Positions 25,349 to 32,929 of a DNA stretch of 64,000 nt are shown here, in pieces. The position numbers and the translations under genes were made by a program. A model generated the notes under the pieces. The model searched no databases and was not told the DNA's origin. It was given only the letters and a program-made list of their open reading frames with translations. This DNA is from Limnohabitans sp. JirII-31 (lineage in GTDB: Bacteria; Pseudomonadota; Gammaproteobacteria; Burkholderiales; Burkholderiaceae_C): the NCBI RefSeq assembly GCF_002778315.1, contig NZ_NESA01000005.1, positions 175,839-239,838 on the forward strand, read 5' to 3'. How positions within the stretch are numbered: the stretch's first letter is position 1; each line of letters begins with the position of its first letter.

Positions 25349-27232
25349 ATGTTTGCCTTCAGTCATAACAAACCAAACCCAAGTTCGGATACGCCAGTTG
25401 TCCGGCTGGTACGCACGCTGGGCGCATCCACAAGTGAACATGGCTCGGAGAACAGCCAATCACGCAAGCATTCTGCGTTCACAAACTTTGGCCCTTATCG
25501 TGTTGCGGTTGGAGAAATCAATCGGTTTGAAGACTTGGTTCATGTGCCTTTTGAAGCTTGTTTAAATGGTGCGTTGTCGCTTTCAACACACTTGTTTGTG
25601 TCGGTTGCGATGATTCAGTCTTCGAAGGTCAATAAAAACGCCATTTTGCTGGTCGCGCCCACCGTCACTGTGGATGATATCAACAGCTACGTCGAGATAT
25701 TGACGGAGCACGGGTGGTCCTTGCCAGAGCAAGGGCCTGTCGCGTGGCGCGCTGCACCGTCGATCATCATGGCGGTGAGCCAAGGGCATGCTGGCAACCA
25801 CAGCGCAGGCGTGTCGCTGGGGGACAGTGGCAAAAGCGCTTTGTGGCAATCGTTTGTCGATGTCACCCAATGGGCGTTTGACCAAGGCGCCAACGACATT
25901 GACTTTGCGGTTTACAGCCATGAGCCGATGTCCCAAGTGGCTTTCAAAATTGATGGCCGATACCTACAGCCCGAGCGTTGGAGGTTGCCCACAGACACCG
26001 TGTTGCAAATGTTGGGCATTGCCTGGCAACGAGGGGACGGTGGAAGTGACGCCACCTTTCAGCAGCGCATTGAGCAGCAGTGTCAGCTGCAAATTGACTT
26101 GGCCAACAACGTGCGCGTGCGGTTGCGTTGGTCGGGCATGGCGACAGACAAAGGCCCCGTCATCACCTTGCGTTTGCAAAAGCTGGGTGCTGCTGCCGTG
26201 GTCCGAACCTTAGAGGGTGCGGGTTATTTGCCCTGGCACTTAGACGTGTTCAATCGAGCGCTTCATACGAAAGGCGGGCTGACCACACTCGCTGGCACGG
26301 TGGGCTCAGGCAAGTCGGTGACCACCGCCATTTTGATGGGCATGTTGCCAAGCCACATCAAAAAGGTGACCTTTGAAGACCCGGTGGAGCTAGACATGCC
26401 GGGGGTCTACCAAAAAACCATCATCCGTGATTTGGTGCAAACCGGCGAAGGCTCCAACTCTTCTTTTGCGGCTGGGGTGCGTGCGCTGTTTCGCTCGGCT
26501 TTGGATGTGTTCATGCTGGGTGAAATACGCGACCCAGAGGGCGCACGCGTGGCCCGTGCGGTGTTGGAGTCTGGGCACTCGGTGTTCACCACCACCCACG
26601 CGCCCAGCGCCTTGGGTATTTTTTCAAAGTTTGTCAGCCCGCAAGTGGGTATTCCCGTCGATGTGTTGGCCACGCCCGGCAACATTCGTTTGAATGTGTA
26701 CCAGGCGCTACTGCCCAAAAATTGTCCGCATTGCGCACTCTCCCCCACGGATTACATCCTTGAGTTCAAACTCGACTCGGTGGCGCTCAATGAGCACCAT
26801 CACTACATGGACCGCTTTGAGCGCTTGTACCAATTCGACAGCAACAAGCTCAAACTGCGGAACGCCAACGGTTGCCCGCACTGCGTCAACAAAGACTTGT
26901 CTGCACTCACCGGTTTTTCTGGTCGCACCATCGCGTGCGAGATGGTGGAGCCCGATGAAAACATTTGCGAGTTTTTGCTGGCTGGTAACCACGTGCAGCT
27001 GTTTCGGTATTGGCGTGAGTTGTCTAACAACAAGTTTGACAACCCTGACTTCACAGGCAAAACCGCCATGGAGTCAGCCATTTACAAAGCTTCATGTGGC
27101 GAGGTTGACCCAAGAGAGATCGAGCTTCAGTTTGAAAGCTTTGCTGCCATTGAGCACAAGCGTGGCGTCGCGCAGCGGCCACGTGTCCATCCGGTTGCAG
27201 TCCCTCACGCCAAGACAGAGATTGCACCATGA
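25349..27232 (+). CDS. pilQ: Pilus assembly ATPase PilQ (GspE/VirB11-like)
   Basis: This 627-residue protein is a secretion-type ATPase with Walker A GTVGSGKS (K322), an Asp box region FEDPVEL, Walker B MLGEIRDPE, and a His box HSVFTTTHA. Two CxxC pairs in the C-terminal part (CPHCALSP and CPHCVNKD) form a zinc-binding module as in GspE/PilB. It powers pilus extension from the cytoplasm. The ATG at 25349 has a GAGAG site; a GTG at 25334 would add five residues and overlap pilP. It overlaps pilR by four bases. Only one ATPase is present and no PilT-type retraction ATPase lies nearby. Confidence 0.94.
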   Translation: MFAFSHNKPNPSSDTPVVRLVRTLGASTSEHGSENSQSRKHSAFTNFGPYRVAVGEINRFEDLVHVPFEACLNGALSLSTHLFVSVAMIQSSKVNKNAILLVAPTVTVDDINSYVEILTEHGWSLPEQGPVAWRAAPSIIMAVSQGHAGNHSAGVSLGDSGKSALWQSFVDVTQWAFDQGANDIDFAVYSHEPMSQVAFKIDGRYLQPERWRLPTDTVLQMLGIAWQRGDGGSDATFQQRIEQQCQLQIDLANNVRVRLRWSGMATDKGPVITLRLQKLGAAAVVRTLEGAGYLPWHLDVFNRALHTKGGLTTLAGTVGSGKSVTTAILMGMLPSHIKKVTFEDPVELDMPGVYQKTIIRDLVQTGEGSNSSFAAGVRALFRSALDVFMLGEIRDPEGARVARAVLESGHSVFTTTHAPSALGIFSKFVSPQVGIPVDVLATPGNIRLNVYQALLPKNCPHCALSPTDYILEFKLDSVALNEHHHYMDRFERLYQFDSNKLKLRNANGCPHCVNKDLSALTGFSGRTIACEMVEPDENICEFLLAGNHVQLFRYWRELSNNKFDNPDFTGKTAMESAIYKASCGEVDPREIELQFESFAAIEHKRGVAQRPRVHPVAVPHAKTEIAP

Positions 27233-28320
27233 GCGATCTCACATTGCTTGAAAAAAGAGCGGTCGGCAAGTTCCACAAAAGCCGCGCTGAATACTACGAA
27301 GACATGGCGTCGCTGTTGGTGACGACCAATCGCAAAATGCTGTCAATCTTTGAGTCGGACAGCACAAGATTTGAAGGCACACCGCGTGGCGTGTTGTCCG
27401 CATTGTGGGCACAACGCTTCATTGACAACGGTGCCAATTTGGCAAGTGCCTGGCAAGGCACGTTGCCAGACCAAGAGCTTTCTATTCTGTATGTTTTGCA
27501 AGATGCGGGCAACGATGCGATTCCTTCCGCATTGCGTGACTTGGCCACGATGGCGCGCCTTGTGGACAAAATGCGTGCGGCCGTGTTCACCACCCTAGGC
27601 GTTGGACTTTTAGCCTTATCGCTGGCCGTGGGGGCGCTTACTTTATTGCCTGGTTTTGCGGTGGATGCTTTGAAGGCCTCTATGGACATACCCGTTTCTT
27701 ACTGGGGACCTGTTGGGACAGCAATGTTGACTTGGGATGAGCTGGTACGTACTTGGTGCGTGCCAGTTGGTGTGGGGCTGATGCTGGGTGTGACTTGGGT
27801 GGTGTGGTCTATCGACAACTGGGTTGGACCGGGGCGTGAAGTGGCAGACCGGGTCATCGTTTTGTACCGGATGGTGCGCGATGTCACGGCTGTACGGTTT
27901 TTGATGACCATGAGCACACTGACACAAAAACGTGGCAATGTGATGAGCACCTTGGAAGAGGGTTTGCTCAGCCTCACCGAGAGCAATATTTCAGCTTGGT
28001 TTCAATGGCGGATTGAGCAAATGCTGGACCGAATTGCCGATACGGGTGCCACAACCTGTGAGGTTTTTGATGCCGGGCTTCTCTCGCAAGAAATGTACTG
28101 GCGCTTGCGAGACGTGGAGGAAGGCCGCGGGTTTGCTGCCGCTTTTGAAGTCACCAGTCAATATGTGGCGGCAGACTTGGTTCCACGTTTGATTGCGCGT
28201 TTGTCGTTTTGGCGTTGGGCTTTGCTGCTGCTGGGCGTGGCGTGTACAGGCGGCATGGCCTTTTGGATTCAAACAGCAAGCTATGAAATGAAAGGGGCTG
28301 CGATGAACTATATGAAATAG
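27229..28320 (+). CDS. pilR: Pilus inner-membrane platform protein PilR (GspF-like)
   Basis: The 363-residue protein has the GspF/PilC layout: an N-terminal cytoplasmic domain, a hydrophobic pair (about 118-142 and 178-195), a second cytoplasmic domain, and a final helix near 325-347 (FWRWALLLLGVACTGGMAFW). It anchors the ATPase and pilin in the inner membrane. Its ATG overlaps the pilQ stop (ATGA), consistent with fixed stoichiometry. In R64 the order pilQ-pilR-pilS is the same as here. Confidence 0.9.
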   Translation: MSDLTLLEKRAVGKFHKSRAEYYEDMASLLVTTNRKMLSIFESDSTRFEGTPRGVLSALWAQRFIDNGANLASAWQGTLPDQELSILYVLQDAGNDAIPSALRDLATMARLVDKMRAAVFTTLGVGLLALSLAVGALTLLPGFAVDALKASMDIPVSYWGPVGTAMLTWDELVRTWCVPVGVGLMLGVTWVVWSIDNWVGPGREVADRVIVLYRMVRDVTAVRFLMTMSTLTQKRGNVMSTLEEGLLSLTESNISAWFQWRIEQMLDRIADTGATTCEVFDAGLLSQEMYWRLRDVEEGRGFAAAFEVTSQYVAADLVPRLIARLSFWRWALLLLGVACTGGMAFWIQTASYEMKGAAMNYMK

Positions 28321-28391
28321 ACAAATTGAAAAAAAATCAATTTCTCAAGCGATAGCAACTTAAACGATCCAACTTATCAAAGGAACTCATC

Positions 28392-28994
28392 ATGAAAAAC
28401 CATCAACCACCTACGCTGGCACAGCCAGCGGCAATGCCAGCAGCCGCCAAAAAAGGCCGTCAGAGGGGTTTTACCCTGATTGAACTGGGTATTGTGTTGA
28501 CCATCGTGGCCATCTTGGCGTTGTTTGCCGTACCTAAAGTACGCGGATTCATTATCAGTGGAAAGGTTCAATCTACCGGCGATGACTTAACGGCAGCGGT
28601 CGCAAGGATTCGCGGTAATGGTACAGGTATGGCTACGACGCCTACCTACTCAAACATTGACTCCACCGTGCTGTCAAAGGCCCTACTGACCCGTACCAAC
28701 GCATTCACCGCAAATGGGACAACTGTATATCACAAAATTGGCGACAGTGCGTCTGCGGTGACAGCAGCTCCTGCAACGATCACTGCATCTAACGATGCTT
28801 TTACAGTTAGTTTTAGTGGTGTCAACATTGCAGCTTGCCCTGATCTGGCAAGTAATTTGCAGTCTTTGGCTGAAGTCATCACGGTTGCAGGTACTACTGT
28901 GAAGGCCAGTTCCGCCGCAACGCTAGACGCTCAATTAGCAGCCACTAAATGCACTGACGGCGATACAAACAGCTTCGTTTTCACCTTCCGTTGA
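28392..28994 (+). CDS. pilS: Major type IVb prepilin, copy 1 (PilS1)
   Basis: The 200-residue prepilin has a 26-residue leader rich in Ala and Pro ending KKGRQRG. Cleavage should occur before FTLIELGIVLTIVAIL, with Glu at +5. The mature part (about 174 residues) is Thr/Ala/Ser-rich and has two Cys (in ACPDLA and TKCTDGD) that can form the usual C-terminal disulfide loop. A good AAGGA site precedes the ATG. Its long leader is characteristic of the type IVb class. The next two genes are close paralogues, and the C-terminal ...FVFTFR is shared by all three. A dedicated prepilin peptidase is not encoded nearby. Confidence 0.93.
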   Translation: MKNHQPPTLAQPAAMPAAAKKGRQRGFTLIELGIVLTIVAILALFAVPKVRGFIISGKVQSTGDDLTAAVARIRGNGTGMATTPTYSNIDSTVLSKALLTRTNAFTANGTTVYHKIGDSASAVTAAPATITASNDAFTVSFSGVNIAACPDLASNLQSLAEVITVAGTTVKASSAATLDAQLAATKCTDGDTNSFVFTFR

Positions 28995-29007
28995 TCTGGT
29001 GATTTGA

Positions 29008-29106
29008 ATGTCTGAAAAGCCCACACCTCATGCAAGCGTAGGCATTTTGCGATGTCACTTCGAGAGGTGTGGCCCTTCACTTTGTATCGTGAGAAATTCA
29101 TTATGA
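29008..29106 (+). pseudogene. Relic pilin leader ORF (32 residues) preceding pilin copy 2
   Basis: The ATG at 29008 opens a 32-codon frame starting MSEKPTPHASVGILRC. This is clearly related to the leaders of pilin copy 3 (MLKKPTPHASLGIMRC) and of the PilV-like protein (MSNNTTPHANLAILRC). Here the frame does not reach the pilin: its TGA at 29104 overlaps the ATG of copy 2 at 29103. It is either a broken leader after an indel or a coupling ORF now used to bring ribosomes to copy 2. It is too short for ordinary gene finders. Confidence 0.72.
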
Positions 29107-29657
29107 GCAAAAGTCGTCAGAGGGGCTTCACCCTGATTGAGCTGGGCATTGTGTTGACCATCGTAGCCATTCTGACGCTGTTTGCCGTGCCTAAAGTGCG
29201 TGGATTCATCATCACTGGAAAGGTCCAATCGACCGGCGATGACTTAACGACAGCGGTCGCAAGGATTCGCGGTAATGCTGCGGGTATAGCAGCGGTACCC
29301 GCCTACACAAGCATGACTACCGCCGTGCTGGCAAAGGCCTTAGTGAACCGTACCAACGCATTCACCGTAGATGCAACTGTAACAACTATTTATCACAAAA
29401 TTGGTAGCAGCACGGCTGCGGTGACAACAGCTCCTGCGACGATCACTGCATCTAACGATGCTTTTACAGTTACTTTTAGTAATGTCAACATTTCAGCCTG
29501 CCCTGATCTGGCAACTAATTTGCAGTCTGCGGCTGAAGTCATCACGGTTGGAGGTACTACTGTGAAGGCCAATGCCAGCGCCACGCTAGATGCTCAAACA
29601 GCCGCCACTAAATGCTCAGACGGCGACAACAACACATTCGTTTTCACCTTCCGTTGA
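29103..29657 (+). CDS. Major type IVb prepilin, copy 2, with short leader
   Basis: From the ATG at 29103 the prepilin is 184 residues with only an eight-residue leader (MSKSRQRG) before FTLIELGIVLTIVAIL. The mature chain is close to copy 1, differing mainly in the middle variable region, and ends DGDNNTFVFTFR. The two conserved Cys are kept. A longer in-frame start at 29052 would give a 25-residue leader, MSLREVWPF..., but it has no family resemblance. The upstream relic ORF suggests that this copy once had the 30-residue leader. A ribosome site is weak, so expression may depend on coupling to that ORF. Confidence 0.88.
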   Translation: MSKSRQRGFTLIELGIVLTIVAILTLFAVPKVRGFIITGKVQSTGDDLTTAVARIRGNAAGIAAVPAYTSMTTAVLAKALVNRTNAFTVDATVTTIYHKIGSSTAAVTTAPATITASNDAFTVTFSNVNISACPDLATNLQSAAEVITVGGTTVKANASATLDAQTAATKCSDGDNNTFVFTFR

Positions 29658-29668
29658 TCGAACTTTGA

Positions 29669-30295
29669 ATGCTTAAAAAGCCCACACCTCATGCGAGCCT
29701 AGGCATCATGCGATGCAAGGTTGCAAGAGGGGTGGTGCCTGTTTTCAAACAGTGGGGCTTCACCCTGATTGAGCTGAGCATTGTGTTGACCATCGTGGCT
29801 GTTCTGACGTTGTTTGCTGTGCCTAAAGCACGTAGCTTAATTCTCGGTGCGAAGGTTCAACCGACGGCGGATGAACTTGCCTCTGCGGTGGCAAGAATTC
29901 GTACCAACAACACAACCAATGGCACGGCGTCTTATGGGGGGGTCACGGCGGCATTGCTGTCGACCACCATGATGTACCGCACCAATGCATTCACGGCAAA
30001 TGGAACGACCCTTTATCACAAAATTGGCAGCAGTACGACAGCGGTGACCACTGCCACAACAAGCATAGCCGCTAGCAGCGATGCGTTCACGGTGACTCTT
30101 GACGCGGTCAATATTGCGGCTTGTCCAGAGTTAGCTACCGCGTTGCAGACAGTGGCAGAAATCATCGCCATGGGCCCTACAGGCGGGTCGCTGACAACCG
30201 TGAAAGCCTCTGCAAGTGCCACTTTTAATGGGCAAGTGGCCGCTGGTCTTTGCACTGACGGCGACACCAACAAGTTTGTTTTCACCTTCCGGTGA
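29669..30295 (+). CDS. Major type IVb prepilin, copy 3 (diverged)
   Basis: The 208-residue prepilin has a 30-residue leader (MLKKPTPHASLGIMRC... ending KQWG) and then FTLIELSIVLTIVAVL. The mature part aligns along its length with copies 1 and 2 but is clearly more diverged (RSLILGAKVQPTADELASAV), and ends DGDTNKFVFTFR with the two Cys retained. Spacing to its neighbours repeats that of the other pilins: about 11-13 bases between each stop and the next leader ATG. Three major-pilin genes in a row suggest antigenic or functional variety, or a major pilin plus minor pilins. Confidence 0.92.
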   Translation: MLKKPTPHASLGIMRCKVARGVVPVFKQWGFTLIELSIVLTIVAVLTLFAVPKARSLILGAKVQPTADELASAVARIRTNNTTNGTASYGGVTAALLSTTMMYRTNAFTANGTTLYHKIGSSTTAVTTATTSIAASSDAFTVTLDAVNIAACPELATALQTVAEIIAMGPTGGSLTTVKASASATFNGQVAAGLCTDGDTNKFVFTFR

Positions 30296-30308
30296 TCGGT
30301 TGATTTGA

Positions 30309-31598
30309 ATGTCAAACAACACAACACCTCATGCAAATCTAGCCATCTTGCGATGTGCTTTCGCGCAGGAGATGGTTTTGGCAAAGCGGCAAAGAGGTTA
30401 CTCTTCGTTGGTAGAACTGGCGATCACCTTGGTTGTGGTGGCGTTCATCGCCATATTTGCGCGAGGCAAGGTATTACAGGATATGGATGATTCTGCGGCT
30501 GCTGCAACAGGCGCTTATATGGTGGCCGCATCGGTTGGATTGCAAAGATACCTGATTCTGAACGTCAGCGGGTTGACGGCATATGCGAACACTGCTTCCT
30601 TGACACCTACATTGGCAGCCTTGCAGGCGGCTACGTTAGATGGAGTGCCGCTGATTGCCACCACTTTTGCTAGCTTGTCTCCGACAGGGCAAGAGTTGCG
30701 TTTTGATATCACGCGAGCGTCCCCATGCAGCTCTGGGCAAACCTGTGCCATCGTGCAAGCCACGGCTTGCTTGAAAACTGCCTTGAGTGTGAGGGGGCAG
30801 GTACGCGATGATTTGGCGACCCAAGCCATGATGAGCATGAATGGCATGGGTGGGCGAAGCTTTGCTGGCAGTGCTGGGTATATCAATGGCCCAACGTTGG
30901 CAACCAACACAGTCACTAATCCGGTTACTAACACGGCAGGTATTTTGTGTGCGGTATATAACACCAACACCTTCTACAACTTCTTTGCACGCACCAGCGA
31001 ATCAAGGACATTGAATTTTTCTGGTCCGCTCAACACCACAGGTGCTGTCACGGCAACAGGGACGTTCACTGCCACAGGCACTGTAGATGCCAGTAATGGC
31101 ACATTGGTCATTCCAGCGGTAACTGCTAGCGCAACATGCAGCACGTCAGGTGCGATGGGCTGGGTATCAAGCGGGAGTAGTTATTTACCAGCTCGCTGTA
31201 GCGGTACAACATGGGTTGCAACAGGCGGAGGACTGCCGATTTCTACCGCGGGTACGACCTGCACTACAGCCGGGACTCTGGCCGCAACAGCTGCCGGAGC
31301 CACATTGATTTGTCAAGGAACAACTTTGGCCTATGTAGATTTCGTCAGCCGTATGGGTAGCTTGGTGGCGATGGAGTCACTGATTGTGTCCAACGGCTCA
31401 ACGGTTACCAAACCTACTTGTGCTGTTGCAGGTGTTAATTCGGCCATTTATTTATTCCCTGTGACCGATGTGCAAACCAACCAGATTGTGTACAGGAGTG
31501 CAACTGACAACACCACTTCTTGGTCGATTTCAATACTAGACGCCAATGGAAATGCGATTCAAGGTGATGCGCTTGCAATGACATATTGTGTTTATTGA
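30309..31598 (+). CDS. pilV: PilV-like large minor pilin / tip protein
   Basis: The 429-residue protein has a 30-residue leader (MSNNTTPHANLAILRC... ending KRQRG) followed by YSSLVELAITLVVVAFIAIF, a prepilin-like helix. The N-terminal domain matches the class of R64 PilV proteins (Ala-rich, then GQELRFDI... and GRSFAGSAG). The C-terminal third is Thr/Gly/Ser-rich with several Cys, as in tip adhesins. The R64 shufflon repeats and an Rci recombinase are not seen, so this tip is probably fixed. The Glu that follows the cleavage site is at +6 and not +5. It is the fourth gene to carry the shared leader region. Confidence 0.8.
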   Translation: MSNNTTPHANLAILRCAFAQEMVLAKRQRGYSSLVELAITLVVVAFIAIFARGKVLQDMDDSAAAATGAYMVAASVGLQRYLILNVSGLTAYANTASLTPTLAALQAATLDGVPLIATTFASLSPTGQELRFDITRASPCSSGQTCAIVQATACLKTALSVRGQVRDDLATQAMMSMNGMGGRSFAGSAGYINGPTLATNTVTNPVTNTAGILCAVYNTNTFYNFFARTSESRTLNFSGPLNTTGAVTATGTFTATGTVDASNGTLVIPAVTASATCSTSGAMGWVSSGSSYLPARCSGTTWVATGGGLPISTAGTTCTTAGTLAATAAGATLICQGTTLAYVDFVSRMGSLVAMESLIVSNGSTVTKPTCAVAGVNSAIYLFPVTDVQTNQIVYRSATDNTTSWSISILDANGNAIQGDALAMTYCVY

Positions 31599-31624
31599 TG
31601 TTTCAACTGTAAATAAGGAAATGT

Positions 31625-32203
31625 ATGAAAAACTTTAAATTGTGTGTCTGCTATTTCACAGCTATCGCACTTGCCGCGTTGTGCACCAACACTGTTCAAT
31701 CTGCAGCAGTGGTCGATTTCACACGTACAAACCGTGGCAGCGGCAGCGTCGTGATACCCACCAAGCCCAGCATTACGTGCGACAGCAGTCTTTCATGGAC
31801 ATGTCTGTTCACGGCAACAGACGCTTTGTCGTACAGGTACGTGTATAACGTCGCAGTCGCGCATATCAATGCAGACGGCAGTATCTATTTGCAAGAGATT
31901 GGTGACAGCGCAGACACATCAGATTATTGGAGTGTGACCCTTCCTGCTTGGTACGTCAGCAACGGCTTGACCAGCTACTCTTTGGTTGGCACGGATTGCA
32001 CGTTCACCATCAAGCCCACCATCAGTGCCGGAAATGTGTCAGATTGGACTTTGTCTGTTCGAGGAAAGAAGACGAGCACCATTGTTGGTAAGGACACGGT
32101 TACGACGACTACTTGTGGCGGCGATACTGACCAGTCAGGTAAGGGTGGCAAGTCCGGTAAAGAAAAAACCGGCCCTTCAGGCAAAGGCCCAGGACCTAAG
32201 TGA
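31625..32203 (+). CDS. Secreted Cys-rich protein with basic Gly-Lys tail
   Basis: I do not recognise a family. The 192-residue protein has a signal peptide (core FTAIALAALCTNTVQSA), five Cys in the mature part (ITCDSS, WTCLF, TDCTF, TTCGG and neighbours), and a beta-rich look. It ends in a basic low-complexity tail of GK, SGK and PGP units. It starts 26 bases after pilV with an AAGGAAATG ribosome site and is probably co-transcribed. As the last gene of the pilus operon it may be a periplasmic or surface accessory such as an adhesin or minor subunit; that is inference. The tail resembles no known sorting signal. Confidence 0.72.
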   Translation: MKNFKLCVCYFTAIALAALCTNTVQSAAVVDFTRTNRGSGSVVIPTKPSITCDSSLSWTCLFTATDALSYRYVYNVAVAHINADGSIYLQEIGDSADTSDYWSVTLPAWYVSNGLTSYSLVGTDCTFTIKPTISAGNVSDWTLSVRGKKTSTIVGKDTVTTTTCGGDTDQSGKGGKSGKEKTGPSGKGPGPK

Positions 32204-32210
32204 TGAGCCG

Positions 32211-32237
32211 TGTGGGTGGGCTCACGTCCCACCCACA
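32211..32237. terminator. Hairpin between the pilus operon and the convergent MBL gene
   Basis: TGTGGGTGGG and CCCACCCACA form a perfect 10-bp stem with a 7-base loop. It lies 7 bases beyond the stop of the last pilus-operon gene and covers the 3' end of the MBL-fold gene. A T-run is missing on both strands, so it could be a weak bidirectional terminator or an RNA-stabilising hairpin. Confidence 0.5.
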
Positions 32238-32860
32238 TAAGGGTTGCTCACCCGCTCGCGCCCAAAGGTGCTTTCAGGTCCGTGCCCTGGAATGAACACC
32301 GTGTCGTCGCCCATGGGCCACAAGCGTTGGGTGATGCTGTCGATCAAGTCTTGGTGGTTACCACGCGGAAAGTCGGTGCGGCCTATGCTGCCAGCAAATA
32401 GCACATCGCCCACAAACGCACGTTTGATCTCTGGCGAATAAAACACCACATGTCCCGGGGTGTGGCCCGGGCAGTGGCGCACTTGCAGCGTGTGCGCACC
32501 CAGTGTGACGGTGTCACCGTCATGCAGCCAACGCGTCGGCGTGAAGGCGCGCGATGGTGGAAAACCATAACTCGCCGCAGCCTGTGCTAAGCCATCAATC
32601 CAAAACTGATCGTCTTCTTGTGGGCCGATGATGGGAAGCCCCAAGCGCTCGGCTAATTCGGCGGTGCCACCGGCGTGGTCGATGTGAGCGTGCGTGATCC
32701 AGATTTGTTCTAGTTTCAAGCCAAGTTGTTTGACCGCAGAAAGCAACACATCCAAGTCGCCACCTGGATCAATGATGGCGGCTTGCATCGTTTCATCGCA
32801 CCAGACGATGGAACAGTTTTGCTGGAAGGGGGTGACGGGGATGGTTTCGTACTGAAGCAT
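32222..32860 (-). CDS. MBL-fold metallo-hydrolase (glyoxalase II-like)
   Basis: This 212-residue protein has the metallo-beta-lactamase motif THAHIDHAGG (HxHxDH), a later His in VRHCPGHTPGHV, and an Asp in AFVGDVLFAGS. These are the ligands of a dinuclear metal site. It resembles YcbL-type glyoxalase II-like hydrolases that act on thioesters or related small molecules. The ATG at 32860 is preferred to a longer frame. It is convergent with the pilus operon and divergent from the MFS gene. Confidence 0.92.
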   Translation of the reverse strand: MLQYETIPVTPFQQNCSIVWCDETMQAAIIDPGGDLDVLLSAVKQLGLKLEQIWITHAHIDHAGGTAELAERLGLPIIGPQEDDQFWIDGLAQAAASYGFPPSRAFTPTRWLHDGDTVTLGAHTLQVRHCPGHTPGHVVFYSPEIKRAFVGDVLFAGSIGRTDFPRGNHQDLIDSITQRLWPMGDDTVFIPGHGPESTFGRERVSNPYVGGT

Positions 32861-32929
32861 ATTGCCAATATACCGTGCGCGTGAGCTTGCCAAGCGCAGG
32901 TCTTGTAAGCAATAAGGCAATATAGAGGT

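Larger units (their letters stand above)
28460..29657 (+). repeat. Tandem near-identical pilin coding repeat
   Basis: The coding sequences of pilin copies 1 (from about 28462) and 2 (from about 29117) are highly alike base by base, for example the stretch covering GATGACTTAACG and the following GCGGTCGCAAGG. The third gene is more distant. This indicates a relatively recent tandem duplication and leaves a substrate for recombination or gene conversion between copies. Confidence 0.8.

Noticed and set aside
28321..28391. Additional gene between pilR and the first pilin
   Set aside because: The 71-base gap only holds an AT-rich leader and a ribosome site; no frame fits.
30309..31598. R64-like shufflon in the pilV 3' part
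   Set aside because: No repeated inverted recombination sites and no Rci-type recombinase frame were found in or after the gene.
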